Assembly (NCBI RefSeq): GCF_042477335.2
Contig: NC_091256.1
Span: forward strand, 34,750,001 to 34,814,000
Length of the DNA: 64,000 nucleotides
Reading direction: 5' to 3'
Source of the DNA: Ovis canadensis
Taxonomy: Eukaryota > Chordata > Mammalia > Artiodactyla > Bovidae
Part shown: piece after piece, positions 33,901 to 45,900 of the stretch
Position numbering within the stretch: the first letter of the stretch is position 1
Layout: each line of letters begins with the position of its first letter
The notes under the pieces: generated by a model
What the model saw: the letters and a program-made list of their open reading frames with translations, nothing else
What the model was told of the DNA's origin: nothing
Database searches by the model: none
Made by a program: the position numbers and the translations under genes

Positions 33901-36900
33901 ATTCAACTTTTTCAAAACGTGAAATATGGAAGGAAGGAAGGAAGTGTTAGTTGCTCAGTTGTGTCTGACTCTGCGATCCCATGGTCTGTACCCCACCAGG
34001 CTCCTCTGTCCATGGGATTCTCCAGGCAAGAATACTGGAGTAGGTTGTCATTCTTTTCTCCAGGGGATCTTCCCGACTCAGGGATCCAACCCAGGTCTTC
34101 TCCATCTCCTGCACTGGCAGGTGGATTCTTTACCCCTGAGCCACGTAGGAAGCCCCTATTATCACTATACCAGCCTTTTAATAAAGATTTCTGTCCAACT
34201 GGGTGAACCATATTTTTGCAGCAATTTTATTTTATACTAATTCATTAGGTTTCTTCTGAAAAACTCCTTCTCTTTTCAAACACATGATCTCTTTTTATTC
34301 TGCCTGCATTCCTTCCAGGCAAGGAATCACAAGGCTGCATCTGCATCTCTGGTTTATAAAAATAGATAAGCAATGAGGATTTACTCTATAGCACAGAGGA
34401 TTACATCCAACATCTTACAAAAACCTATAATGGAGTATAACCTGCAGAAAAAGCTGAGTCACTATATTGTGCACCTGAAATTAACCCAATATTGTAAGTC
34501 AACTATAAAAAAAATGGAGAAAAGAGGGATTGAACTTCTGTTTTTGTTTGGGTTTCCACGTGGTTCAGAGTAAGGGCCAGACTAAAATGACGTCTTCTGG
34601 TAGTGAAGGAATTACAGCGTTGTCACAGCGAGGCACAGCCTTTTGGATCTGTGCAGGATGTGGCAGGGTGTCCAGGTTGTCAAAGTCATGCCTGTCCTTT
34701 GTCCCCATCCCTCGCAGAGTGCACGGCTTGGAGATCGAGGGCAGAGACTGTGGTGAGGCTGCGGCTCAGTGGATAACAAACTTCCTGAAGACACAGCCCT
34801 ACCGGCTGGTGCACTTTGAACCCCACATGCAACCGAGAAATTCTCACCAAGTAGAAGATGCATTCTCACCCACGGACCAGGTCAGGAAGGCAGGCTTCCT
34901 TGGAAGCGGAGGGCATGGCACATATCTGCTGAGCTCAGCTCTCATCTTTTATCTTTTGTGATCTCTCATGACAAAAGCTGTTACTTTTGCCATAAGCTAT
35001 TGGTAAAAAAATAAAGCCCTTCCCTTGGGAGCGTCATCTGTGTTTCTTGATTTGGAGGACTCTTGCATTTTTGCCCGAGAGCAAGAATTCCTATTTGTAG
35101 AAGCTTCTGGTGCCAACATGGCTTCAAAACTCTTCTAGGTCAGCGTCTTTCCCAGTCCCTCTAATTTCATGAAGAGTCCAGCCTTTTTGCACTGGGATTG
35201 CCATGTTGTGTCAGATGTCAGTTGGGCGAATGAGTGTGGGTATGGAGATCCACAGATTTTAAATGACCAGACTGGCCCTTAAAGGAATAAGGCTTTAAGA
35301 ATTCATCCTAAGAGTGAAACATACAATGCTTTGTGGCACCATTGCCACAGCCATGCTAAATGTTGATTTGCAGGTTGCATGAAAAATACATATCCATGGA
35401 ATCAGTGAATATTTTTTATCATACCTAATGAGGTCATCAAACCCAACCACCTTATTAAAATCAACGTGTGAGAATTCGGAGGATGAGAAAGGGGGCAGCT
35501 CTAAGATTCTGAGACCCCGTTTTCTTCACTCCATCACGCAGTTCCTGTTATCTGCAAGGCTATTTAAAGCTTCTGAATCGCTGTGACTTTGCTATAAAAA
35601 GAAATAGAGAAATACTTAGAAAGATTGTGTGGGGAGGTAGGGTGAGGGAGGGGTGGAAGGTTCCAGGAACCAGACCCATGTGACCTCTGAGAAATGCTTT
35701 TGTGTGTGTCATGCTCTAACAATTCTTCTTTCCTCATCAGATCCCCTACTCAGATGCCAGCCCTTTCTTGATCCTTTCTGAGGCATCGTTGGCAGATCTC
35801 AACTCCAGGCTACAGAAGAAAGTTAAAACAGCCAACTTCAGGCCCAATATTGTAATTTCAGGCTGTAGTGTCTATGCAGAGGTAACACTATGCCTTCCTT
35901 GCTCCTTTCCTTGGGCTTAACTTTTTTTTTTAAGGTGTGAGTCTTTGATGCTTGATTAGGTTATTCTGAAGGATGCATATTTTTTGGGAAGACTACAGTG
36001 CCTCCTGGTGGAGAAATGTACACAGAACAGGCTGGGGTACTCTATCCTGAGGTGCCCAGCATTTTGGACTGTTGTGAAACATACAAGCGATTTAGTTGCT
36101 AAGTCGTGCCAGACTCTTGCAACCCCATGGACTGTAGCCTGCAGGCTCCTCTGCCCATGGGATTCTCCAGGCAAGACTATTGGAATGGGTATACAAGAGA
36201 CTCATTTTATGATTAAAAAGCAAAAACGAAACTCCACAGTATACATACGAAGAATAATACACACTATCAGAGTTAAAATTCTGGGTCTGGAAATTTCTCT
36301 CTGGCTTATGATCAACAAAGGACTGGGCAGGTTTAACGCTGGATTTTTGTCTTCAGCCCCTTCCCTGTGAGGGTAAGATGGTCAGGACCACAATCAGATG
36401 TCCTTATTATTGCCTTGAGTCTCTCACCCTTTTTTTTTTTTTTTTGTATCTCTCAAAGTTTCCACCCTGGAAGACTCAATTCATATCCCACATTTTCCTT
36501 AAAACCTCCCCTGACCAGAGTAGGACAGCCTGAAAATCTTTTCTCTAAACCACCAGCCCCAGGCTTGCTTGCACAGATCAGCCAGCGCAAGGGTGCTGGC
36601 TTGTAATGCTTCCTCTCTGGTTTTCTGGACCTTTTAAAAGGAATACTGACCATTCACTTTTCTTATGTGTGTGTGCTCTCTCCCTTGCTGGATTTGAGAG
36701 GCACAGTCCATTGATTTGATTTGTCCATAAAGTAGGCACCAGTGACCCAGGCCGTAGACAAATGCCTGAGGAACTTTCTGGGCCGGAGAGCTTTGTATTA
36801 ATAAATGCTCCTCTGGAGATGCAAAGGGAAGTAAGGTTACTGGCCTCCTCTAGATTTGTTCCTGTCCAGCCAGGGGAGATGTCTTAATCCATTTTAGGCG

Positions 36901-39900
36901 AGCAGGAAAAGCTCGCCTACAATCTAGAATAATCCCCCCTCTCCATAATCCCTCCTCTATTTCACGTGGTCCCTGCCTCAGCCCCCACCCTTGCCTTCCC
37001 CACCGCCTCCAATCAGGCAGGGAGGCTTCCTGAAGGAGATGAATTTCGTTTTTATTTTTAAATTTTTATTGGAGTATAGTTGCTTTACAATGTTGTGTAA
37101 ATTTCTTCTGTATACCAAATTGAATCAGCTATCTGTTTAGTTCAGTTGCTCAGTCGTGTCCGACTCTGCGATCCCATGGACTGCAGCACGCCAGGCCTCC
37201 CTGTCCATCACCAACTCCCGGAGTTTACTCAAACTCATGTTCATTGAGTTGGTGATGCCATCCAGCCATCTCATCCTCTGTCATCCCCTTCTCCTCTCGC
37301 CTTCAATCTTTTCCAGCATCAGAGTCTTTTCAAATGAGTCAGCTCTTCGCATCAGGTGGCCAAAGTATTGGAGTTTCAGCTTCAACATCAGTCCTTCCAG
37401 TGAACGAACACGCAGGACTGATCTCCTTTCGGATGGACTGGTTGGATCTCCTTGCAGTCCAAGGGACTCTCAAGAGTCTTCTCCAACACCATAGTTCAAA
37501 AGCATCAGTTCTTCGGCGCTCAACTTTCTTTATAGTCCAACTCTCACATCCATACATGACCACTGGAAAAACCATAGCCTTGACTAGATAGACCTTTGTC
37601 GCAAAGTAATATTTGTACCTATATCCCCTCTGTTTTTTGGATTTCCTTCCAATTTAGGAGCATTGAGTAGAGTTCCCTGTGTAGGTTCTCATTAGCTATC
37701 TATCTTATATGTAGTATCAATAGTGTATATGTGTCCATCTCCATCTCCCAATTCCTTTCATCCTCTCGTCCCCCTTGGTATCCATGTGTGTTCTCTAAAT
37801 CAGCATCTCTCTGCTTTGCAAATAAGTTTGTCTGTACCATTTTTCTAGATTCCACATATGAGTGATACCATACAGTATTTATTCTTTAGAGATGAGTTTC
37901 AATTCCGGTTTTACAAGTGAGAGGAAGGGGAGCGTTTCATTTCAGGAAAGAATTGACAGATCAAACGCAGAGGGCGGGAAACAGGAAGGCATGATGTAAA
38001 GCCAGCCGTCCCTGATGGAAATGGCTGCTTAGCTGTCGAATCCCGTGACGTCCCCCGCTACAGGGGTGAGTCGGGGCTGGGGCTCCGAAGTGCTCACCTG
38101 ATTTATGTGCTTTGGCCCCAGGACTCATGGAATAAGCTTCTTATTGGTGACGTGGAACTGAAAAGGGTGATGGCTTGCTCTAGGTGAGACACAAGCGCTG
38201 CTGCTCGAGAAGGGGAGGAGAAGGGGAGGGCTGTCTGCTTGTCGGGTGTATGATACCCTGTGTGTGTGTCCAGGTGCATTTTAACCACAGTGGACCCAGA
38301 CACCGGCGTCATGAGCAGGAAGGAGCCACTGGAGACGCTGAAGAGGTAAGACTAAGCAATTTAATATCTCTTCAGAGAAGCAGGGAGAACACCACACGGG
38401 AGTATTCTTGAAGCAGAAGGGGGTACTAGTGACGGGGTCATTTAGGAAATATTCCTGGGTGCTTTGGTCTCCGAATGCCTACTTGCACAACTAATTTTAC
38501 TTTTCATTTAGAATTCGGGATCCAAGCACACCAGTTAAAAAGCAAACAATACATGGTTTAGATATTTTGACCAACTTTATGACGGACTTCCCCTTAGGTG
38601 ACCTCACAAATTCATTAGGTGTAATAAGGACTTTCTGGTGCTTTAAGAAAGGCCCGACTGTTTTGGAGGAGCATGTTGAAGTATGCAGGAGTGAAGTGAA
38701 GTGATACCTGGGGAGTGGTGTTATTTTAGCAAAAGCCCACATGGAAAAATATGTCAAATCTTGATAAATAGAATCTGGGTGATAATTAGGTGGGGATTCA
38801 TTGCATTATTTTTTTTCTACTTTTTTCTTTATGTTAAAAGTTTCACAGTAAAATTCTTTTAATGAAAGACAGTGACAGATAAGTTTAAATTGCATAGACC
38901 AATATTTACAATAATATTCATTTTAAAAAGCTGATTACAAAACTGCATATATAGCATTGACTTTTTCACTTGATTTTCCTTTTTAAAATATATAAATGCA
39001 TCTGAGTAGCTAAAAGGTTGGAAGTCTGTAAAATGAAACATTAATGGAGGTGCTCTTTTGGTAATGGAATTATGGGGACATATATATTCTTATATGTATC
39101 CTCTAAACTTTCTATAAGCAAGCTGCGGTACTTTTGCTAAAACAGCAATTCATGATCCATGCCCTTCTGTGCTGTTTTCTGCTAAATCTGGAGCCAGGAC
39201 ATGGTGGAAACTCTCAAAGTGATGCTCATCTTCCCTGGTCTTCCATTTTGAATGAAGGATCACAGGTTGGGTGTCAGGTCTCATTTCTTCAGCCCCTGAG
39301 GCCCTCAGCTTGGACCCTGACATGCAATCTCGGGTATTACTTGCAGAGTAGGAGAGGGAAGAAGGCGGGGGTGTGGTGGTGGTGGTGGTGGTGGTGGTAA
39401 CTTCTGCTTTAGTCAAAGTCCCAGAAGACCTGAGGAAGGAATGAAGTCAAATTTTTGCCATCTGACATAAAAGGCATCATGAAGAGCACGTTAAGAGGAG
39501 GTTATGCTGGGACTTGTGTGACCAAATTTGTTTCCCTGGAATGGGTGTCTGTTTCGTTCCATCTTTCACCGAGCTCATTGGTCTAAGCTCTCTGGACCAC
39601 CAGTCTCCTTTAATCAGCACCTATCCCTCTCTTGGGTTTCCAAAAGAATCCGCCTGCAATGCAAGAGACTTGGGTTCAACCCCTGAGTCAGGAAGATCGC
39701 CTGGAGAAGGGAATGGCTACCCTCTCCAGTATTCTTGCCTGGAGAATAACAATCGATTATTACACACAGTCGATTAACAATGTTGTGATAGTTTCAGGTG
39801 TACAGCAGAGTGTCTCAGCCATACATATACATGTATGATTTCTCCCCCAAACTCCCCTCCCATCCAGGTGTAGCCTCCTCTTTGAATGTTTCTGCAAATT

Positions 39901-42900
39901 TGCACTCAATGGTGGGGATCCAGAGAAAAAGCAGCCATTTGCCCTTCACCTCAGTAATTTTGAATCTCCCCTCCCAACCTCCCTCCAACCCACCTTGTTT
40001 GACTCTGCTCCTGACCTCCCTCTCTGCCATGTGGCCTGACTCCGGAATGACTGTCCACCTCGCTGTAGCCTGGTCTTGATGCAGAACACTGGTCTCCATG
40101 GACCACAGGTATTGGCTTCATGCCTGGGGGCAACGTGCTGTCTGGGACAGAGTCCCCACCCCCAGGCTTAGCCTGCCAAGGAGGGGCCCGATAGTAGTTT
40201 CTGGGTCAGCAGGATCAGCAGAGAGGGATGTATGTGTACATGCTCAGCTGTGTCTGACTCTTTGCAACCCCATGGACTGAAGCCAACCAGGCTCCTCTGT
40301 CCATGCGGCCCTTCAGTCAAGAATACTGGAGTGTATTGCCTTCCCTTCTCCAGGGGATCTTCCCAACCCAGGGATCGAACCTGAATCTCCCATGTTTCCT
40401 GCTTTGCAGATAGATTCTTTACCATCTGAGCCACCAGAGAAGTCCCATTAATTGGCTATATTTCAATACAAAATAAAAAGTTAAAAAAATAAGCTACAAG
40501 GATATATTGTACAACACAGGGAGCATAGCCAATATTTTATAATAACTATAAATGGAGTATTATCTTTAAAAATCATGAATCACTACACCTGTAACATAAA
40601 TATTGTACATCAACTATGCTTCAATTTAAAAAAAAGAAAAAAGGAAAAATAAGAGTTGGACACGACTTAGCAACTGAACAACAACAAAATGTTAATAGAT
40701 AGACCACTTAAGATTTATACATTTCTGTAAAGTAATTAGCCTCCAATTAAAATAAATAAATTTAAATTAAAAAAAGATTTATACATTTCACTCTGTGTAA
40801 ATTTTATCACTCCTCAATAATAGTTAAGAAATTTTAACCCTAGGAAATCATATTCCAGTTGAACTGTTTCAAGGTAAAAATTTGCTGACATCTGTGACTT
40901 ACTTGGAAAAAAAATGACGATGGATTGATGGATGGATAAATACATATGATAAAGGAAATACAATACAATGTTATGTGTCAGGTCAAATGACTGACAATTG
41001 GATGTTCTCTGTAAAGTTCTTTGAACTCATCTGCCTGTTTGATGATGAAAGTGTTAGTCGCTTGGTTGTGTCTGACTCTTTGTGTCCCCATGGACTGTAG
41101 CTCATCAGGCTTCTCTGTCTATGGAGTTCTCCAGGCAAGAATAGTGGAGTGGGTGGCCATTCCCTCCTCCAGGGGAGCTTCCTTACTCAGGAGTCGAGCC
41201 TGGGTCCCTTGCATTGCAGGCTGATTCTTTACCATCTGAGCTACCAGGGAAGCCCAAGAGAGGGATGGATGCTAATCAAAGGAGACTGGTGGTCCAAAGA
41301 GCTTGGACTAACAAGCTTGGTGAAAGATGGAATGAAACAGACTCCCTTTCCTGCATTGCAGACAGCTTCTTTACGGTCCAAGCCACCAGCGAAGCCCACT
41401 TGTTTGAGGATGGTCGTAATGACATGTTGGAGGAGACTTTATTAGACATGACCGGACACTCCGGAGGGGAGCGAGTCTGAGAAGCTGCAGCAAAGGACTA
41501 GTGATTCCTCCAAATGTGCTGGTTCACTCACTATGAGCACAAACTGGCAATTCCTCCATCTTCCCACTTTGCTGTGATCACTGAGGAGCTCTGTGGAGGG
41601 GGAGGGCAGGGCAGGTGGGGAAAGCGCCCCACCATGGTGTTAGCAGTCCTGGTTCTGCCAGCTGATCAGCAGGCTCCTCTCTAGCTCAGGCCCTGCTATT
41701 CCTCCCTATGAAGTCAGTGGAGCTGGACAGACCTCCATGGGTTCTGTGTACAAGCCAGACAAATGATTTGGAGAATTGGCTCTTATCTATTTGCATATAT
41801 CATCTTGTTCTCTCCTCCCAACAGTGCTTGGTGCCTGGTACCTTTCCTTCTGGATTCAGAAAGTGTCTTTGGGGCCAGTCCTCTGAATCTTTGGTGCCTC
41901 TCCTTCCATTGGGATCTTGTGTTTATAAAAGGAGGAAAATTGACCCCTGGGAGCAGCCCAGCCTTCTGGATCTCCTGCAGCCTCTCAGCAGCCCAACCAG
42001 TCCACCCTAATTGCTCTTAATACCCCAGGAGATGGGACAGCCAGCCTAGGTGTCTTCTCCTGTATCTTACTGAGATTTAAATTGCCATAGATGCCGTAAT
42101 TTATGTCCTTCCCAGGACAGACGGCCATAAATCGGGAAGAGAAAGGCCTGGGCCGCCTGACATAAATCACAGAAGCCAAGCAAAGTGGTTTCGGGGGCCT
42201 CCTCTCTGCTCCCTGGCTTTCCTCCTGGACAGGATACCTGGGAGCTCTGCCTTCCCTCCTCCCGGGTCCCCTGTGCCCCAGGGCTGTGCTGCTCCAGAAA
42301 GGCAGGTTCTCAGCTGAGAGACCAGTGCTGAATGGCTGCTGATCGCAGGCCCAGAGGAATCTTTGTCTGTGAAATACTCACAGTGGAGGCCGGTCTGCTG
42401 GCAGGAAAATATGAAGAAGGAATTATTTTTTTCTTGCTGGAGGGAGAGTGACTCCCATGCTGATCCCACAGGAGCGGTATGGGTGTGTCATTGTTCCTTT
42501 CAATAGGAAGAATCACCTCGTTTGTTCTGTCGAAACATATGTTTTGTTAGATGCAGGGGGACTTGGACAGTGACGTTTGCTGCTCTCTGCCTGTGTCAGG
42601 CTGTGCTGTGCTGAAGTAGAGACAGAAGGATTTGGTGCGAGTGATACTATGGAAGGAGACAGCCCCCCCACCCACCAGGCTCTTCCTCCCCGGCCCCCGT
42701 AATTGTGTGACTTTGGCAAGTCAGTTACGTGCTTGATGTTTCCGTTTATTTGTAAAAACAGACCTAATAAGAGTAAGTGGCTTAGTGGTAAAGAATCCAC
42801 CTGCCAGTGCAGGACACACAGGAGACCAGGGTTCAATCCCTGGGTCAGGAAGATCCCCTGGAGAAGGGAATAGCTACCGACTCCAGTATTCTTGCCTGCA

Positions 42901-45900
42901 GAATCCCATGGACAGAGGAGCCTGGAGGGCTACAGTCCACGGGGTGGCAAAGAGTTGGACACGACTGAGAGTGAGCACACACGCATGGACTAATAATACC
43001 TCTCCTGGTTTACACTCCCCCTTGGTTAGAATAAAGCAATAAACACTACTTTTAAAACTAGATGACAAAATACATAATGACCATCTAGACTGTGGTTATT
43101 GATAGTCTCTGCTTATAAGCTTGGCACATTCTGAGAGAAGGAAAATCCTGAAGACACTTTCCATTTTCTGAGTCTGCATTAAATGCAAGGCAGCCCAACC
43201 TGCTTGGCCTTCAGTCCCTTCTGTCTGTGGTGTCTTCACAGTGCTGTTTTATTCCTGACCTGATCATACACAAAGCAAGTTGGGAGTTCCCAGAAGTGTC
43301 CTGTGCCCTCGGTGGGGACCCAGTGGTGATCAGAGACCCTGCTTGCAAACCATGGTCAAGGCATTGACCAGGAAGTGAGTAAAGCAAGCAGCTCTCACCA
43401 GTCCACAGCACTTTGTAGGTAACAGTCTCCACTCACACCACACCCTTAAGGATGGAACCTCTGTTTAAGTGAAACAAAAAGTGTGTCTCCCGTTAGTGTG
43501 GTAGTGTGTTTCATATTCACTGGAAGAGAAACTTCACTAAGGCGATTCTATGTATTTTTTGGCTGTGCTGGGTCTTCATCGCTATGAGGGCGTTTCTCTG
43601 GTTATGGTGAGTGGGGCTGCTCTTTAGCTGCCCTGCTCGGGCTTGTCACTGAGGGGGCTCCTCTTGTTGCAGACCACAGGCTCCGGGGCATCGGGCTCCA
43701 GTAGCTGCAGCTCCTGGGTTCTTGAGCACAGGCTCAGTAGTTGTGGCTCATGGGCTTAATTGCCGTGTGGCATGTGGGAACGTCACAGACCAGGGATCAA
43801 ACCCGTGTTTCCTGCATTGGCAGGTGGATTCTTTACCACTGAGCCACCAGGGAAGCCCAAGAAAGGTGATTTTACATGGATTTGCAATTTATTAACCCCA
43901 TCATCAAGGCTTCCTTGGTGGCTCAGATGGTAAAGAATCTGCCTGCAAAATAGGAGACCTGGGTTCCATCCCTGGGTCAGGAAGATCCTCTGGAGAAGGG
44001 AATGGCTACCCACTTTAGTATTCTTGCCTGTAGAATCCCATGGACAGAGGAGCTTGGTGGGCTACAGTCCATGGGGTCACCAGCACCACAATCCTATCAT
44101 CAGCTGCAAAAGCAAAATTTGTATATTTGGAAGAAAAAAATCAAAGAAGATCCATGTATGAGATCGTGCCTTGTTTTCAGTCTCTTGAACAAAAAGCTTG
44201 GTGTGGATGTGAATTCACAGACAGTGGACAATATCGCCTCAGTCCCACAAGGGGTCGCTGTTGATCTCGTTTGTCGAGTCTCCCCATAGCCCAGTGGCGA
44301 CAACGTCAGCAGGAGCATAAGTGGAACAGAGCTGGGGGCTTTTGGCAGTGCCGCACCTACAAACCAACTCCTTGGCCCAACCCTGAGCAGGTTAAGGGGC
44401 TGGGCTGGGAGGGGTGGCCGCCCCTGTGGGTCCTCCCTTCCTAAGTTACCTGGAGGGGGAGTACCTGTGTGTGTGGGTGGTGATGTCAAGGGGCAAGGAA
44501 ACCCCTGCATAGCTGAATGTTTGTGCAGAATAAATATTAACCCCCCTCACCTCTTCTCACGTATGTGTGTGTAGTACCCAGGAGGTACAAAGATGACCAG
44601 AGGTCACATCCCTGGTGGGAAAAGTCCTGACTCTGAAGTGAGCCAGACCTCAGTTCTGGCCCAAGCCTGACCACTTAGATCCTGGGCAAGTCTGTTACTC
44701 CTCTGAGACCTCCCTGTGAAGGGAGGGCGATACATATTCCCACATAGGCACATTGTAGGGATTAACAGATAATCTGTGTGATGTTCTTTGTAAACTGTCA
44801 GTGTTTGCACAGAACTGACTCTCAATCCCCTTACGGAGATAATCAGAGCCTCAGGCTACCCAGCTTGCAAGAAACAGAAATCCCGAGTCATAAAGTGCCC
44901 GATCTGCCTCCGTCCTGAAGAAGCCACCCTCCAACAGACACATCTCCAAATGTCCCTGGTATTGCAGGCTGAGAAAGGAGAGGCAGGCTAGGAGACATGC
45001 CTGGTTCCCAGGGTCCAGCATCGTTGCAGACCTGACTGCAGAGCAGGGGAATGTTGTTGGCCAGGCAGGACCGGCTGGATCAGTGGCTCATGGTTCCCAT
45101 CCACTTGTTGATTTATTCGTTGGCTCAACCAACCTCATTTCGAGTGGCTTCAATGTACCAAGTGCCATACCAGGCTGCTGGCATACAACAATGACCAGAA
45201 CAGACACAGTGCCTGCAGCTGGGGGCAGAGGCTAGAGGTTTCACCCTCCCCATTTTCTCATTAGCCACCTCTGATATGCAGAACAAAATTAGGCCTGAGT
45301 TGTTGCAATAGTTTTTTTTTTTCTCAGAACACAGTAGAATGAAAAAGTGCTTTCTATCAGAATGATATAAAAATGATTAAAGTTGGAGTTAGAGTAAATG
45401 AGAGACAGAAGGAAAACTTTCTCCTGGTGGAGGTGGGGGAGGGGAAAATCTTGCCATGTTATTCATGCACATCCCTCGTACACTTTTTCTGGTGATTCTT
45501 GCATTTTTTGCCTGAAAAAGATGTGAATTTGTTGTCGCTGTTTAGTTGTTTATTTGTGTCCGACTCTTTTGTGATCCCATGGGCTGTAGCCTGCCAGGCT
45601 CCTCTGGCCATGGGATTTCCCAGGCAAGAATACTGGAGTGGGTTGCCATTTCCTCCTCCAGGGGATCTTTCCAACCCAGGGATCCAACCTGTCTCCTGCC
45701 TTGCAGGCAGATTCTGTGCTGTTGAGCCCCTGGGGAAGCTCCAAAGATAGGAATATTGCCCCTAACAGAGGGTTTTACACCAACGCGTTCAATTTGTTCA
45801 ACAAACGATTGTGGGTCACCGGTGACATACAGGGCCCAGCCTCGGATGTGAGTGATACAATGGAGTTAGTCACGTTTCCTGCTGTCCACAGACTCTCTGT

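Larger units (their letters stand above)
28622..34717 (+). other. MTARC1: MTARC1 intron 2
   Basis: 6.1 kb. It contains a Bov-A2 half (29304-29425), a Bov-tA (29628-29835), a long antisense CHR/ART2-type SINE (30300-30598), a TA-rich microsatellite, an LTR-like block (about 31203-31563), a 1-kb BovB (32071-33052), L1 fragments (33080-33795), a Bov-tA (33950-34155) and an L1 3' end (34340-34510). The stretches 28.7-29.3 kb and 31.56-32.05 kb are unrecognised. Confidence 0.85.
35882..38121 (+). other. MTARC1: MTARC1 intron 4
   Basis: 2.2 kb. It has a truncated Bov-tA (36088-36192), a T-tract (about 36429-36446), and an antisense L1 3' end (37050-37138 and 37606-37900) split by an antisense BovB fragment (37139-37605). 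The part at 36.5-37.0 kb is unique. Confidence 0.85.

Noticed and set aside
34530-34961. 143-codon frame as a single-exon gene
   Set aside because: It is MTARC1 exon 3 extended through intron sequence on both sides.
38274-38345. Gene conversion between MTARC1 and MTARC2 exon 6
   Set aside because: Twelve differences in 72 bases by eye, spread along the exon; consistent with old duplication under constraint.
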